From: Candidatus Marimicrobium litorale
GTDB lineage: Bacteria > Pseudomonadota > Gammaproteobacteria > Pseudomonadales > Halieaceae
NCBI RefSeq assembly: GCF_026262645.1
Contig: NZ_SHNO01000001.1
Coordinates: forward strand, 3,410,001 to 3,474,000
Direction: 5' to 3'
DNA length: 64,000 nt
Below the pieces are notes generated by a model. It had not been told where the DNA came from. It searched no databases and saw only the letters and a list, made by a program, of their open reading frames with translations. Shown one piece after another: positions 35,846-47,910 of this stretch. How positions within the stretch are numbered: the stretch's first letter is position 1; every line of letters starts with the position of its first letter. The position numbers and the translations under genes are program-made.

Positions 35846-35991
35846 TGGTCAAACCGTGCGAAGAAAAAACCCGAGGATAATTGAATAAAAAATGTAGGTC
35901 TTCTCCTAGACATGTCGCGGGGTCAAGGACAAGGCAGCAAGCTTAGGCAATGGCCTACGGAATGGCTGAAAATGCAGAACCAGCGTGAGTG

Positions 35992-36014
35992 ATCGCCGAA
36001 TAGTATTCGGCGAT
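35992..36014. promoter_or_regulatory. 23-bp perfect palindrome upstream of ZntB-type gene
   Basis: ATCGCCGAATA and TATTCGGCGAT are exact complements around one central G. It lies 147 bp after the MFS stop and 152 bp before the ZntB-type start in an otherwise empty gap (35846-36165). It may be a terminator hairpin for the MFS gene or an operator; there is no T-run after it. Confidence 0.45.
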
Positions 36015-36165
36015 AGGGGTGTTCCAGAAACTAGACATGAGGAAGTAGGGGTTATCCCTCCGCAGACGTGAGAAACGATGCTGCGTCTGGGTGACACATC
36101 GCCGGTGGACGACGCGCCATACGAATGTCCCCGCCGTTACGAATAATATAAGAGTATCCAAACCT

Positions 36166-37080
36166 ATGAAGAGGCAAACGTTTAGCCATTCACACGACGA
36201 TACTGACCATTCTGATGAGGTCGAATGGATTGTGATAGACGGAAGCACGCGTGGAGATCTCTCGCAACTGGCGAAAGAAGATGATATTCCGGCCGTAATT
36301 TCCTCCTTAATTCAAACGGCACCCTCCCATAGTGAGCGGGTGCACCTGGAGTCAGGAGTTGTACTGCGCATGGTGCGTCGCGATACCGAGAAAGCGGATG
36401 TGTTGGTGGGTTTCAATCTACTGATCCAGCCCACTCGTTTAATCACGGTATGTTTTGGCGTTTTTGATGTGGTCGAGGATGTTTTTGATAAATACAGCGG
36501 AGCGAACTTTGGCGGCAGTGCGTTCCGTCTGCTGCCGTTACTGGTGACTGCGTTGGTCAAGCCTGTGGAATCTGAGCTGACATCTCTTTCAGATCATATT
36601 GATGAACTCGAGGATCATGTCATGGAAGACAAGCATTACGCGGGAGATGATGCCGTAGTAATGGCAGGTAGGGAGGCATTGGCACTGCGTCGCTACTTGT
36701 CACCGATGGGCGCCGAATTGACCTTTTTATCGCTAAACCCGCATGAGTTGCCGGGCGTGGCTGATGTGAAATATCTGCGGCGGGAAGCGGAATACATTGG
36801 TCGATTAATCGGTTCAATTGAGACTATTCATCATCGTGTAAATCTGTTGCTTAATTATCTACGAAATCGCGACGAGGAAAAAATTGGGCGCTCAATGCAC
36901 AAGTTGGCGCTCGTAGCGACGGTGTTTTTGCCGCTGACGTTTATTACCGGGCTTCTGGGCATCAATGTTGCGGGTGTTCCTGATGCTCACGACCCACTTG
37001 CCTTTTGGCGGGTCTGCGGGTTCCTGCTGTTTATTGGAGTACTGGCGGTTGTGGTTATCAAGTGGAAAAAATGGATGTGA
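36166..37080 (+). CDS. CorA-family transporter, ZntB-like
   Basis: 304 residues from ATG 36166; the open frame goes back to 36091 but the extra residues look unlike the family. A long cytoplasmic domain with a His-rich start (HSHDDTDHSDE) leads to two C-terminal membrane helices separated by GLLGINVAGVP: the GxN motif is GIN, as in the ZntB zinc branch, rather than GMN. Pentameric; likely zinc proton-coupled transport in the inner membrane. The last residues KWKKWM are the usual basic tail. Confidence 0.92.
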   Translation: MKRQTFSHSHDDTDHSDEVEWIVIDGSTRGDLSQLAKEDDIPAVISSLIQTAPSHSERVHLESGVVLRMVRRDTEKADVLVGFNLLIQPTRLITVCFGVFDVVEDVFDKYSGANFGGSAFRLLPLLVTALVKPVESELTSLSDHIDELEDHVMEDKHYAGDDAVVMAGREALALRRYLSPMGAELTFLSLNPHELPGVADVKYLRREAEYIGRLIGSIETIHHRVNLLLNYLRNRDEEKIGRSMHKLALVATVFLPLTFITGLLGINVAGVPDAHDPLAFWRVCGFLLFIGVLAVVVIKWKKWM

Positions 37081-37244
37081 ACGACACGTAGTATCCACAA
37101 GTGGATGTCTCAACAGCGATAGTTTTGCTAGTCAAGAAGGTCTGAGCCATCTTCTGAAGAATCATAACGCTCACAGACGTAGCCGGATCCGCCGCTGGAG
37201 GCTCTATCAATCCAGGTAATATCCGCACTCGTGACGGTGGTCTT

Positions 37245-37595
37245 TTAGAACACAGTGACCAGATCGTCGAGGTCGCAATTGGTATCATCGAAGCCACCGG
37301 GACAGCCGTTAACCATGTTAGCTTTATCATTGTAGACTTTGCGCACCGCTGGTTTTTCCGCAAAATAAATTGCAGCCCATGCCTGCTTTTCCAGATGAAA
37401 ATCCTCTTCTTTTACGGCTCTGGTGGCTCTGTCATTGCAGCGCTGCTCGACCAACGCTCGCTTGGAAGGCGGCAGTCGTTCTAGCGATGCGGGATCGCCA
37501 CAGCTACCACTGGTAGCGAAGAGCTGCGCGCTGGCTAGAGAGCAAGCAATCAACGTTATGGTCAATTTAATGTATTTCAATATAGGAAGCTGCAT
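37245..37595 (-). CDS. Small exported Cys-containing protein, hypothetical
   Basis: 116 residues from ATG 37595, chosen because GGGG lies 8 bases upstream and because the previous ATG (37610) has none. Signal peptide about 1-24 (IACSLASAQLFA). The mature part has cysteine pairs near the start (SGSCGDPAS, VEQRCND) and near the end (NGCPGGFDDTNCDLDD), so disulfides are likely. No known domain. Convergent with the ZntB-type gene. Confidence 0.7.
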   Translation of the reverse strand: MQLPILKYIKLTITLIACSLASAQLFATSGSCGDPASLERLPPSKRALVEQRCNDRATRAVKEEDFHLEKQAWAAIYFAEKPAVRKVYNDKANMVNGCPGGFDDTNCDLDDLVTVF

Positions 37596-37665
37596 ATCAT
37601 CGAACCCCATCAGTTAACTAAACGAGATAGAAGATAGCTCTGTCACTATCGATCAGGGTGTCAGC

Positions 37666-40467
<2,802 letters not shown>

Positions 40468-40746
40468 ATGAAAGACCAGCGTAAAAGCCCTGTTCTGTCC
40501 GAAGATGTCGTTTCCAGAATAATTGAAATGGCGTGGGAGGATCGCACCCCATTTGAGGCAATTCAGGAAAATTACGGCTTTACTGAAGCAGACGTGATCA
40601 AGATTATGAGATCGTCGCTGAAAGCGTCCAGTTTTCGTCTATGGCGTAAAAGAGTCACGGGTAAAAAAACAAAACACGTAAATCTCAGAAGCTCGGACGT
40701 TAAACGTGGATACTGCCCCACACAGTACAAGCAAAGGGGCAAGTAA
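40468..40746 (+). CDS. TIGR03643 family protein
   Basis: 92 residues. The sequence IIEMAWEDRTPFEAIQENYG (18-37) and SSLKASSFRLWRKRVTGKKTKH (49-70) is the conserved core of the TIGR03643 family found in proteobacteria and some others. The basic stretch and small size suggest nucleic-acid binding, but no function is known. It begins a same-direction cluster with the DoxX-like and DCC genes. Confidence 0.9.
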   Translation: MKDQRKSPVLSEDVVSRIIEMAWEDRTPFEAIQENYGFTEADVIKIMRSSLKASSFRLWRKRVTGKKTKHVNLRSSDVKRGYCPTQYKQRGK

Positions 40747-40843
40747 TGTACTCGCAGATAGCAGTAATGATCCTCGAGACTGCTATCCAGGCGGCTCATA
40801 CCGATACGTCGCCGCGTCTATCCTGTTCGCGCCTACGAGCTGG

Positions 40844-41230
40844 ATGCTCTTGCAGCTAATGAGAAATGATGTAGTACAAGTCGCACGCTATATTTTAGGT
40901 CTAAGCTGGATTTATCAAGGTTTTTTTCCCAAGCTTTTGACCGTGGCACCACTGGAGAAAGCTCTAACGGCAACCATGGGGTTTTCCGATAATTTGTCTC
41001 TGCTTGTCACTAGATCGGCTGGCATTTTGGAGATAGTTTTTGGCATTGCTCTCATTGTGTTTTACAAGACTCGCGTTCTTCCGATGCTAAGTATTGTGGC
41101 ATTGTTCTTCCTTTTTATATTTGTTGCACTGCAGCTTCCATCATTGCTCACGGAAGCATTCAACCCAGTAACGACAAATTTTTCTCTCATGGCTCTCAGT
41201 TATGTGTTGTTTGTTAATGCCCGTGCGTAA
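40844..41230 (+). CDS. DoxX-like membrane protein
   Basis: 128 residues from ATG 40844. The frame extends back to GTG 40706, which would overlap the TIGR03643 gene by 41 bp and add 46 residues that look unlike the family, so I prefer the later start; ATG 40859 is also possible. Four membrane helices; the DoxX-like opening VARYILGLSWIYQGFFPKLL is clear. Related proteins act in thiosulfate or thiol metabolism or respiration; here the next gene is a DCC thiol oxidoreductase, so a thiol-redox role is plausible. Confidence 0.75.
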   Translation: MLLQLMRNDVVQVARYILGLSWIYQGFFPKLLTVAPLEKALTATMGFSDNLSLLVTRSAGILEIVFGIALIVFYKTRVLPMLSIVALFFLFIFVALQLPSLLTEAFNPVTTNFSLMALSYVLFVNARA

Positions 41231-41295
41231 TACGCCATTGCTGCGATGGAGCGTATCTCAGGAAACGCCGGGCACTGGCCTGTGCGTCGGATGTC

Positions 41296-41706
41296 ATTCT
41301 GTCTAGCCAGTCTATTGTTATCTTCGATGGCGTGTGTAACGTGTGTGCGGCTTCTGTGCGATTCATTCTCGCTAATGATAAAACCGAGAGTATTCTCTTT
41401 GCGCCATTACAGAGTGAGGTGGGCGATCGACTCATGAGGCAACATGGAATAGATTCCGCTGATACCGATACGTTTTTATATGTCAGCGGTGGTAAAGCGT
41501 ATATTCGCTCAGACGCTGCGCTAGAGGTCGCGCGAAACTTTGGTTTCTGGCGAGTACTTCGAATTCTTCGTTGGTTTCCCCGAGCGTGGCGCGACGCTTG
41601 CTATGCTTCTCTGGCCAGTAATCGATACCGTTGGTTCGGCAAGCGTGACCAGTGTTATTTACCTACAGCAAAAGAGCGTGATCGATTTTTGATTGAGGAA
41701 AAATAG
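41296..41706 (+). CDS. DCC-family thiol-disulfide oxidoreductase, start unclear
   Basis: The DCC motif sequence is IVIFDGVCNVCAASVRFIL (frame starting near 41314), with DGVCNVC holding the CxxC pair, and YLPTAKERDRF near the end. The frame is open back to 41218, but there is no ATG, GTG or TTG before the motif; the first GTG (41332) would delete the DG part. An unusual ATT/CTG start near 41296, coupled to the preceding gene, or a one-base frameshift from ATG 41291 are possible. The family moves thiol-disulfide electrons. Close after the DoxX-like gene. Confidence 0.8.
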   Translation: MLSSQSIVIFDGVCNVCAASVRFILANDKTESILFAPLQSEVGDRLMRQHGIDSADTDTFLYVSGGKAYIRSDAALEVARNFGFWRVLRILRWFPRAWRDACYASLASNRYRWFGKRDQCYLPTAKERDRFLIEEK

Positions 41707-41927
41707 CAGGCCAGAGCAGTGCGTGTCAGGCTTGCGGATCGCCTTTATCGACGCGTTACGCGGCTCGTAAAACAGCGGCTAATCGTAGATAGCAGATAGA
41801 ACGAGGGCTGAAGTTGGTCGGTGATTCGGTCGCGGAGGTATAAGGCGCGGTACTTATTTTCTGCAGAGTACTAAATGACGCCACATCGACTTGGCAACAA
41901 TCCAATTCATCAGGGCCGAAAATAGAC

Positions 41928-42722
41928 TCAGCAAAGCAGGGGGTTTAGCGGAGTCTGTACGACTTCTCCCACCTTCGCACCCGGACACCATTGCTGCCAG
42001 TCTGCTAATTGATTATCGTTTTCCGGCTGTTTCAGTCTGGTGCCATCAGCCATGTAAATAATGGTCATAGCTCGCCGGGGTGAACCAGTCGTATTCCGGC
42101 GAGCACTATGAAACGTCCAGCCTGAATGAAAGCTGACATCGCCTGCTTTAAAAGCATTCTCTACCTGTGCCAGCTGCATAGTGGCTAATCGCTCACTAAT
42201 GATTGACTCGGAATCCTCTCCGATAGGCAAGTGGCGACCAAGGTCGACTAAATGGCTTTTGGCACTGAACGAGAGTGCACCCATTTCCAGCGATGTATCT
42301 TGTAGCGGAATCCACACTGTGGTTGTGTTGTCGCCGTCTAACGGCCAATAGTACTGATCACAATGCCAGGGAGTACTGCCTCCTCCTGCACGTTTGTAAA
42401 GCGCCTGATCATGGTAGAGCCGCACACCAGTGACGCCCATCAAATCTGCTGCTATTTGCGCCAGCGTCTCATTGAAGACCATCGCGCGCACGGCTTCGCT
42501 TCTACGCCAAATATTCATAACTTGCAGGAAGGCTTGCTCGTACGCAGTCGACTCGGAGTTGGGTGGTTTTTCAGCCTGAAGGTTGTTTTTCTCCTCTATC
42601 GCGGCGCTAACTGCCCGCTCATACAGGCGCACCTGGTGTGGTGAGAAGACGCCATCGAGCTTCACAAACCCCTCGCCTCGGTAGTTTTCGCACTGTGTAC
42701 TGTCTACTTGGTATGTGCTCAC
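41928..42722 (-). CDS. Phytanoyl-CoA dioxygenase (PhyH) family protein
   Basis: 264 residues from GTG 42722, chosen for GGAGG 5 bases upstream; ATG 42734 is the alternative. Fe(II)/2-oxoglutarate enzyme: H120 and D122 in WHCDQYYW are the facial HxD pair, H199/H205 in HSGWTFHSARRN supplies the third ligand, and R216 or R217 (GSPRRAMTI) binds 2-oxoglutarate. The cytoplasmic hydroxylase substrate is unknown; marine bacteria use such enzymes on lipids, ectoine-like solutes and others. Second member at 56153. Confidence 0.9.
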   Translation of the reverse strand: MSTYQVDSTQCENYRGEGFVKLDGVFSPHQVRLYERAVSAAIEEKNNLQAEKPPNSESTAYEQAFLQVMNIWRRSEAVRAMVFNETLAQIAADLMGVTGVRLYHDQALYKRAGGGSTPWHCDQYYWPLDGDNTTTVWIPLQDTSLEMGALSFSAKSHLVDLGRHLPIGEDSESIISERLATMQLAQVENAFKAGDVSFHSGWTFHSARRNTTGSPRRAMTIIYMADGTRLKQPENDNQLADWQQWCPGAKVGEVVQTPLNPLLC

Positions 42723-43024
42723 AGCTACCTCCATCGTATAAAAGATCACTGGTGCCGAAGCTACTAAGTTAACTCAGGGTGACGTGTTGGCACCAGAACA
42801 CTCTCGGTAGATTGACCGGACACGCGTTGCGGAAGCCACAACGAAACGGTGTATTTTGCGGGTACTTTGGCAAGCTGGCGCCACGTTTTAAGCCAACATG
42901 AGTTAACGTCGCATGAGCAGATGCAGTTGCCACGTCTATGAATCGAAGCCCGGTAACGCCGCAGTGCTGCTTGCGGGCTGAATAAAGTAGCAACTTTTCG
43001 ACATGGCGCCTGGTGCGTGCACGG
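42723..43024. other. Intergenic region
   Basis: About 300 bp between two same-strand genes. A loose AGTTAACT/AGTTAAC pair is present (about 42767 and 42901), not convincing as a site. Nothing else seen. Confidence 0.4.
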
Positions 43025-44299
43025 CTAGAAATTTTCGCGTCGCTGAACGTGTCGCCGGCGCATCGCCAAGTCATCGATGCGCTCCTGTTTTGAAACTACA
43101 GGTTCATCAGAGGGCAAACTGGCTTTCAACTCCGACAACTTCACCAGCGTCGCTGTTGGGTGATGTTCGTCAGGAATACCGGCGACATCCAGCCCGTCAT
43201 AGCGCATCAGTATAACACCACGTGAGAAACCCTCAGTGTCCAGCCAATTGGGCACCCCGGGGTCTGTACGAGATATAACAAAATGGTACGCGCCATCCGA
43301 ACTCAAATGAGCCTGATCAGCCGTCAGTGAGGTCTGGCGGTTGGCATAGTCCAGAGACTCCCACCAGTGATGCCCTAGCTGAATGCCCTGATATTTGGCG
43401 CTACTTGGCCAGGACGTGAGAATTAATGCTTCGTCGTCTTCAATGTCATAATGTCCCCCGGACATCAGGCGGCCGGCCAGTCCTCCCTCCGAGCCCGTGT
43501 CACGCGGCGCAAGGAGTGTATTGGCCGGCACCAATCCCGCGATACGCGTTCGACTGAGTTCGGGCCAAAGACGTACCTCCTCGGAAAAAAAATTAGTAGC
43601 TGCCGTCAGTCGATCGGCCATGATCTTCGCTGAAAACAGGGGATAGTTGGGGCGGCCACTGTCAATCCTGTCGATATGCACGTCGCCTGGAAGTTCCGTG
43701 GCCCAATCAGAATGAATCTGGCGCACCAACAAACGCTGCAGCCCTGGCTGTGCTCGCAGCCAGTTACCCTCTCTGGGCTCACCGCCAATCCAGAGTTCAA
43801 AACTACCGTCCTCGGATATCTCCAGATCGTCTGTGGACAAGGTGTCAACCATCGGCGCCATCGAGTCGAGTCCATACACGGCGAAATCCAGCCGCCGGGT
43901 GCTCCCTCGCGTCCCCCACACCCGATACTCACCGTCACCGTCAAACAGCGCAATACGATATCGCTGGTCCGAATTGTCCATCCCCAGTTTATTGAAATGA
44001 TTAAGCGATACAAAGAGTGGAAAATCGGGTTCAGCCAACGCCCGTGACTCCAAACTGTTGATCAAAGCCCTCACAATGTGACGGTAAGCCTCCGCTTGCT
44101 CCTTCTCGCTCCCAAACCAGGTGTGCTCGCGGACGAAAACACCTGCATCACCTATCGCTTTTGCAAGCTGATTGAGGCTTTGCTCAAGTTGCCCCGATGC
44201 GGCGACGGGCTCGGCCGCCACCTTGCGCAATTGAAACCCCGCAAGACTGGCGGCGCCAATCACAATACCCAAGCTGAATATCAATATCTTTTTAACCAT
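43025..44299 (-). CDS. DUF1214-like exported or membrane-anchored protein
   Basis: 424 residues. A single hydrophobic N-terminal segment (IFSLGIVIGAASLAGF) can be a signal anchor. The middle STDDLEISEDGSFELWIGGE and EGNWLRAQPGLQRLLVRQ resembles DUF1214 proteins; a later WWESLDYANRQTSLTADQAHL and YHFVISRTDPGVPNWLDTEGF continue the pattern seen in uncharacterised marine gammaproteobacterial proteins. The domain call is tentative. No activity is known. The C-terminus is Arg-rich (RRRHVQRR). Confidence 0.7.
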   Translation of the reverse strand: MVKKILIFSLGIVIGAASLAGFQLRKVAAEPVAASGQLEQSLNQLAKAIGDAGVFVREHTWFGSEKEQAEAYRHIVRALINSLESRALAEPDFPLFVSLNHFNKLGMDNSDQRYRIALFDGDGEYRVWGTRGSTRRLDFAVYGLDSMAPMVDTLSTDDLEISEDGSFELWIGGEPREGNWLRAQPGLQRLLVRQIHSDWATELPGDVHIDRIDSGRPNYPLFSAKIMADRLTAATNFFSEEVRLWPELSRTRIAGLVPANTLLAPRDTGSEGGLAGRLMSGGHYDIEDDEALILTSWPSSAKYQGIQLGHHWWESLDYANRQTSLTADQAHLSSDGAYHFVISRTDPGVPNWLDTEGFSRGVILMRYDGLDVAGIPDEHHPTATLVKLSELKASLPSDEPVVSKQERIDDLAMRRRHVQRRENF

Positions 44300-44728
44300 A
44301 CTTATCTCCCAACGTCACTCACACTGCAAAGAGCAGGGTGGTGCCAATGTAACATCTCCGACAGGGATACCGGCAGCGTGACATCAGAGTGTCGTGACAT
44401 GCAGTGCGGTACCGACAAATACAGGTCTAGGAGGAGGCCGACACGGTCCCTCGTGAAACACTATAGGGCCCGTACTCGAAACTCTCGCCGAGCTCACGTA
44501 CCGTGTCTAAAATGCCACAAAACTGCTTAATCTACAGGAAAAATAATCTGGCTTTGAGCGGCCCTAAACGAGTGCATTACCCACGCATAAAGCACGCGAA
44601 ATCGGGCATTCCGTGAAAAATAGGGCGACCGCTTTGCACCGAGTTGCGGTGTGCCGCGCTCACCGTGACCAATCTTCTTTTGTATTCCTTGCGTATATTC
44701 TATTGATAAGGTGTGGAGAGAAGTCACA
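44300..44728. other. Intergenic region
   Basis: 429 bp with no recognisable gene or repeat. Confidence 0.4.
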
Positions 44729-44908
44729 ATGTTCGGAATTTTTGAGTCGTCGCCACTGAAGAAATGGCGCAAGGAGTACGATGCCCTGCTAACTCGGGCG
44801 TTCCAGGCCCAGCGAAATGGCAATATCCGTCTATATTCCGATTTGACCGCGCAGGCAGAAGCGCTGAAAGTAAAAATCGATCACGAGGCGGGTGCCTCGA
44901 CGGCCTGA
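44729..44908 (+). CDS. DUF6435 family small protein
   Basis: 59 residues from ATG 44729 with GGAGAG 9 bases upstream. The whole protein fits the DUF6435 pattern: MFGIFESSPLKKWRKEY at the start, then AFQAQRNGNIRLYSDLTAQA. It is a short helical cytosolic protein of unknown role, widespread in gammaproteobacteria. Single gene. Confidence 0.8.
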   Translation: MFGIFESSPLKKWRKEYDALLTRAFQAQRNGNIRLYSDLTAQAEALKVKIDHEAGASTA

Positions 44909-45215
44909 CGGACGTGCAATGCAGACACCCAGAGGGCAAAGTGTTCCTGCTGTCTGGTCCCGCGCAGTGGCGTGCACTATATAGCGGTGGGGGTAATCGG
45001 CTGATGGAAAGTCGATTTGATGATAGTCCCCAGAGGCGAAGGGGTCGCTATGAAGAGACTGGCAGGTGGCGTGATCGTTAAAGCGTGTTTGTGGGTTTCC
45101 CCGAATTGGGGAGCGGCTGGGCTGGATTTCAGGGCCGGATACATCAAGCGCTTGTCCATTAATCGCACCTCAGGGTTCGCTGCGTCTTAACGAAGCTAGA
45201 TACATAGCCTTTCAA
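44909..45215. other. Intergenic region
   Basis: 307 bp between convergent ends. No hairpin with a T-run and no gene seen. Confidence 0.4.
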
Positions 45216-46235
45216 TTACGTTTTTGCCTTCCCACTTAAATGCCCAGATGAATACAGCCATTCTATGGAATCACGCAGGGTTTTCTCTGTCGTCAGATAC
45301 TCAAGGCTCAGCGTTTTCTTGACCAGTCTGTCATTCGCGATCGCCCATTCCGTGGCATAGGAAACCGATTCCCGACTGAGAGGAAGGTCCATGTTGACAA
45401 AAGGGCTTAAAACATCGGCGATGGCGCCGGCCGCTCGAAGCAACCCTGGCCGGACACTGACGCGATGCAGTTTGCGGCGTGTGATTCCTTTCATCAGCCT
45501 TGCATACTCTGGCCAGCTGTAATAATTGCCGCCGATCAGGTATCGCGCAGGAGGTCCTCCACGCTCAAGTAGAGCCAGATGTGCTTGGGCTAGATCTCGA
45601 ACATCAATAATTTGAATCCCGCTGGAGGTATCGAGCAGTAAGCGGGTGTTTAGAAATGTGCGTAAGCCTATCATGGCTTCGCTCAGACCTGGGTCGTCAG
45701 GCCCCATGATGCTGCCTGGATAGGTCGTATAAATAGGCGCGCCCTTGCTCTGTAACTCACGCACAAATTTTTCACACTCGATTTTGGATCGACCATAACC
45801 TGACAGTGCCGTACCCAGAGGAGAATGCTCATCGACGCTTGCAACGCCCCTGCGAAACAACGCGGTGGTGCTCGACACCTGAACCATGCGACGAATACCG
45901 CGCTGCCACGCCCCCCCCAGCACCAGACGAGTCCCCAGCAAATTGTTATTCAGTACTTTTTCAGAGTCACTGGCATGCACACTAACCAGCGCTGCGGAAT
46001 GAACCACCGCATTGCAGCCTTTCAGCGCATGGTTTACGGATGTCTCATCGGTGATATCACCTTGAATATAAGGCAGATTCTCAAGCCCAAAGGGCGCGAA
46101 AACACGTTGCATTTTCTCTGGACTGCGAACCAGCAACCTAACCGAATGACCCGCATTCACGAGCGCTCTTACGGTATGGAAGCCGACAAAGCCAGTTCCT
46201 CCGGTGACCATGACGTTGAGCGCTTCTGGTGTCAT
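45216..46235 (-). CDS. NAD-dependent epimerase/dehydratase-type extended SDR
   Basis: 339 residues. Glycine motif TGGTGFVGFH (11-20), D60 and T63 in IQGDITD, catalytic Y147 and K151 (YGRSK) with S121/S122 before. The length and the GSIMGPDDPGLSEAM segment match the dihydroflavonol-4-reductase/3-beta-HSD-like branch rather than sugar epimerases. NAD(P) enzyme acting on a hydroxyl or keto group of a hydrophobic substrate; the substrate is unknown. It is followed by a gap with a broken-looking frame. Confidence 0.9.
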   Translation of the reverse strand: MTPEALNVMVTGGTGFVGFHTVRALVNAGHSVRLLVRSPEKMQRVFAPFGLENLPYIQGDITDETSVNHALKGCNAVVHSAALVSVHASDSEKVLNNNLLGTRLVLGGAWQRGIRRMVQVSSTTALFRRGVASVDEHSPLGTALSGYGRSKIECEKFVRELQSKGAPIYTTYPGSIMGPDDPGLSEAMIGLRTFLNTRLLLDTSSGIQIIDVRDLAQAHLALLERGGPPARYLIGGNYYSWPEYARLMKGITRRKLHRVSVRPGLLRAAGAIADVLSPFVNMDLPLSRESVSYATEWAIANDRLVKKTLSLEYLTTEKTLRDSIEWLYSSGHLSGKAKT

Positions 46236-46758
46236 TGCAGAAAATCCTTACTTTGCACTGGGATAAACAGTCACTGTCAATATACGTTTCTTGCGCCGTA
46301 TTAGCGATGGCTTGTAAAACGGACTTAATGCTTGCTGCCACGGTAGTGCGGAGGAAACCCTGGTAGCTTACTCGCCATAAGTAACCATATCAGCCGACGA
46401 TGAGGAGAGCGTCACCGATGTCCTGCTCAGAACGGTCAACGGAATTTGACCAACCATCTGCCCAGGGTTCTCCATAGCGCTCTGTTAGAACAGTGATTTT
46501 CACGTCAAAATAACGCTTTTGGGCCGGAACGTACTGATTTTCTGTGTTCCTGAGCCCGGTATTCAACTATCAGATCAACCGCTGCACTATAACGACGTGT
46601 TCACTGCTCAGATTCAGTTTCAAGCCGTTTCAAATAGTCGGAGAATGCGTTCAGTGCTGAACATTACAAAAAAACTGTGGGCATCGATACTGCCGGGACT
46701 CCCCGGTGCCTGATTTTTGCAATCGTGAGGCGTTGACTTGCTGAGCCAAGCGCCTTAC
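46236..46758. other. Intergenic region with possible broken gene
   Basis: 523 bp. An ATG with GAGGAG upstream (46418) starts a 19-codon frame, and from about 46487 a second frame reads protein-like to TGA at 46711-46713. See findings. Confidence 0.35.
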
Positions 46759-47910
46759 TTACTCCCCTCTCTTACTTGCAGCGAGGCTGAAGGCCAATAG
46801 GTAATCAGCCAGCTCGACCATTGTATTGGCCAATGATAGCGGTAAGAAACCGCCCGACTCTACCAGCAAGTCATGGTGGGCTGCGTCTTCGAGGTCGTTA
46901 TCACCAAGCAGAATGAGCCATTCACTTGCAGGGATCTTCCCACTGGCCGCCAGGTGGTCCCGCACCGGGCGCAATGGCAGGCCGCCGAGATTCAGATAAT
47001 GAGACAGATTGATCACTGGAAACGGGTGGTAGAGTTTGTGGTTGCGGGTAATGTTGTAGTGGAATGGCAGTGTACCTGTCTCAATGCACCAGTAGCCCGG
47101 ATAGGGCGCCCAGTAATGGCGTGGGAACAGCCCGGGAGCACTTGACTCAGCGATGCCCTGCAAGGGGTCCCCGGGTATATTTGCAGTTGCAATGACTTCG
47201 TTACTTTCCACGCTGTGGCGCAGCCATGGCTCATCTCGATATTTGAATAGGCGAGCCAGTGCTGGCCGGATAAAAAGATAGTATGCGACAACTATCCCGC
47301 GAACTTCCTCGTTCCCAAGATAGACGTTGATAACTGACTCGTCGATCCAGTCGGCATGGTCGTAGTAGCGCAATAATTCCAGACGATCGCCAATAACCAG
47401 AGGATGTTGTATCTGATCGCGCGTGGGTCTGGAGTGAGTGTATGTGACTGGTAACAGGTTGGGGTACCATTTTTGTAACTGCTCGTCATGGCCTTCATGC
47501 ATATCGCTGCACCGCAAAAAATCATGCAGCAGTCCAGACACGATAAGCTTTTCGTTATTACCGTTGAGATTAAAACGTCGTTTGCTTGCAAAGAGAACAG
47601 CGAAAAAAGCCACTGAGATACCATGCACAAAGCCGTGTTCATCATCCTTCATCCAGGCTTGGATCATGGTGCTGGGCACTGTCTGGTTCGGTGTCAGACC
47701 CTGTTGCAAAAAACCAGAGCTGTGAGGAACATTCTCAGCTCCTGCTCTTCGGAGAATCTCTGATGGCAGAGATTCGAAATTGATATATGCCTGCAGTAGT
47801 CTCAGGAAGCCTGAAAACATCGAGCAGGTGATGCGCAGCGATTGCCGGTGGTCGTCCAGCGTTGCCACCGGCTCATTCAGCGTAGCGATCGGAGAACGAA
47901 AATCAGTCAT
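46759..47910 (-). CDS. HD-superfamily-like protein, hypothetical
   Basis: 383 residues from ATG 47910; GTG 47940 is an alternative start in frame. HD-type residues: VHG (H96) in the first helix, LLHDFLRC (H129, D130) and GHDEQLQKWYP (H141, D142), the spacing of a metal phosphohydrolase, but the last conserved Asp is not clear. A proline/aromatic-rich C-terminal half contains FHYNITRNHKLYHPFPVINLSHYL. I cannot name a family. It is preceded by a 9-codon frame that overlaps its ATG. Confidence 0.65.
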   Translation of the reverse strand: MTDFRSPIATLNEPVATLDDHRQSLRITCSMFSGFLRLLQAYINFESLPSEILRRAGAENVPHSSGFLQQGLTPNQTVPSTMIQAWMKDDEHGFVHGISVAFFAVLFASKRRFNLNGNNEKLIVSGLLHDFLRCSDMHEGHDEQLQKWYPNLLPVTYTHSRPTRDQIQHPLVIGDRLELLRYYDHADWIDESVINVYLGNEEVRGIVVAYYLFIRPALARLFKYRDEPWLRHSVESNEVIATANIPGDPLQGIAESSAPGLFPRHYWAPYPGYWCIETGTLPFHYNITRNHKLYHPFPVINLSHYLNLGGLPLRPVRDHLAASGKIPASEWLILLGDNDLEDAAHHDLLVESGGFLPLSLANTMVELADYLLAFSLAASKRGE

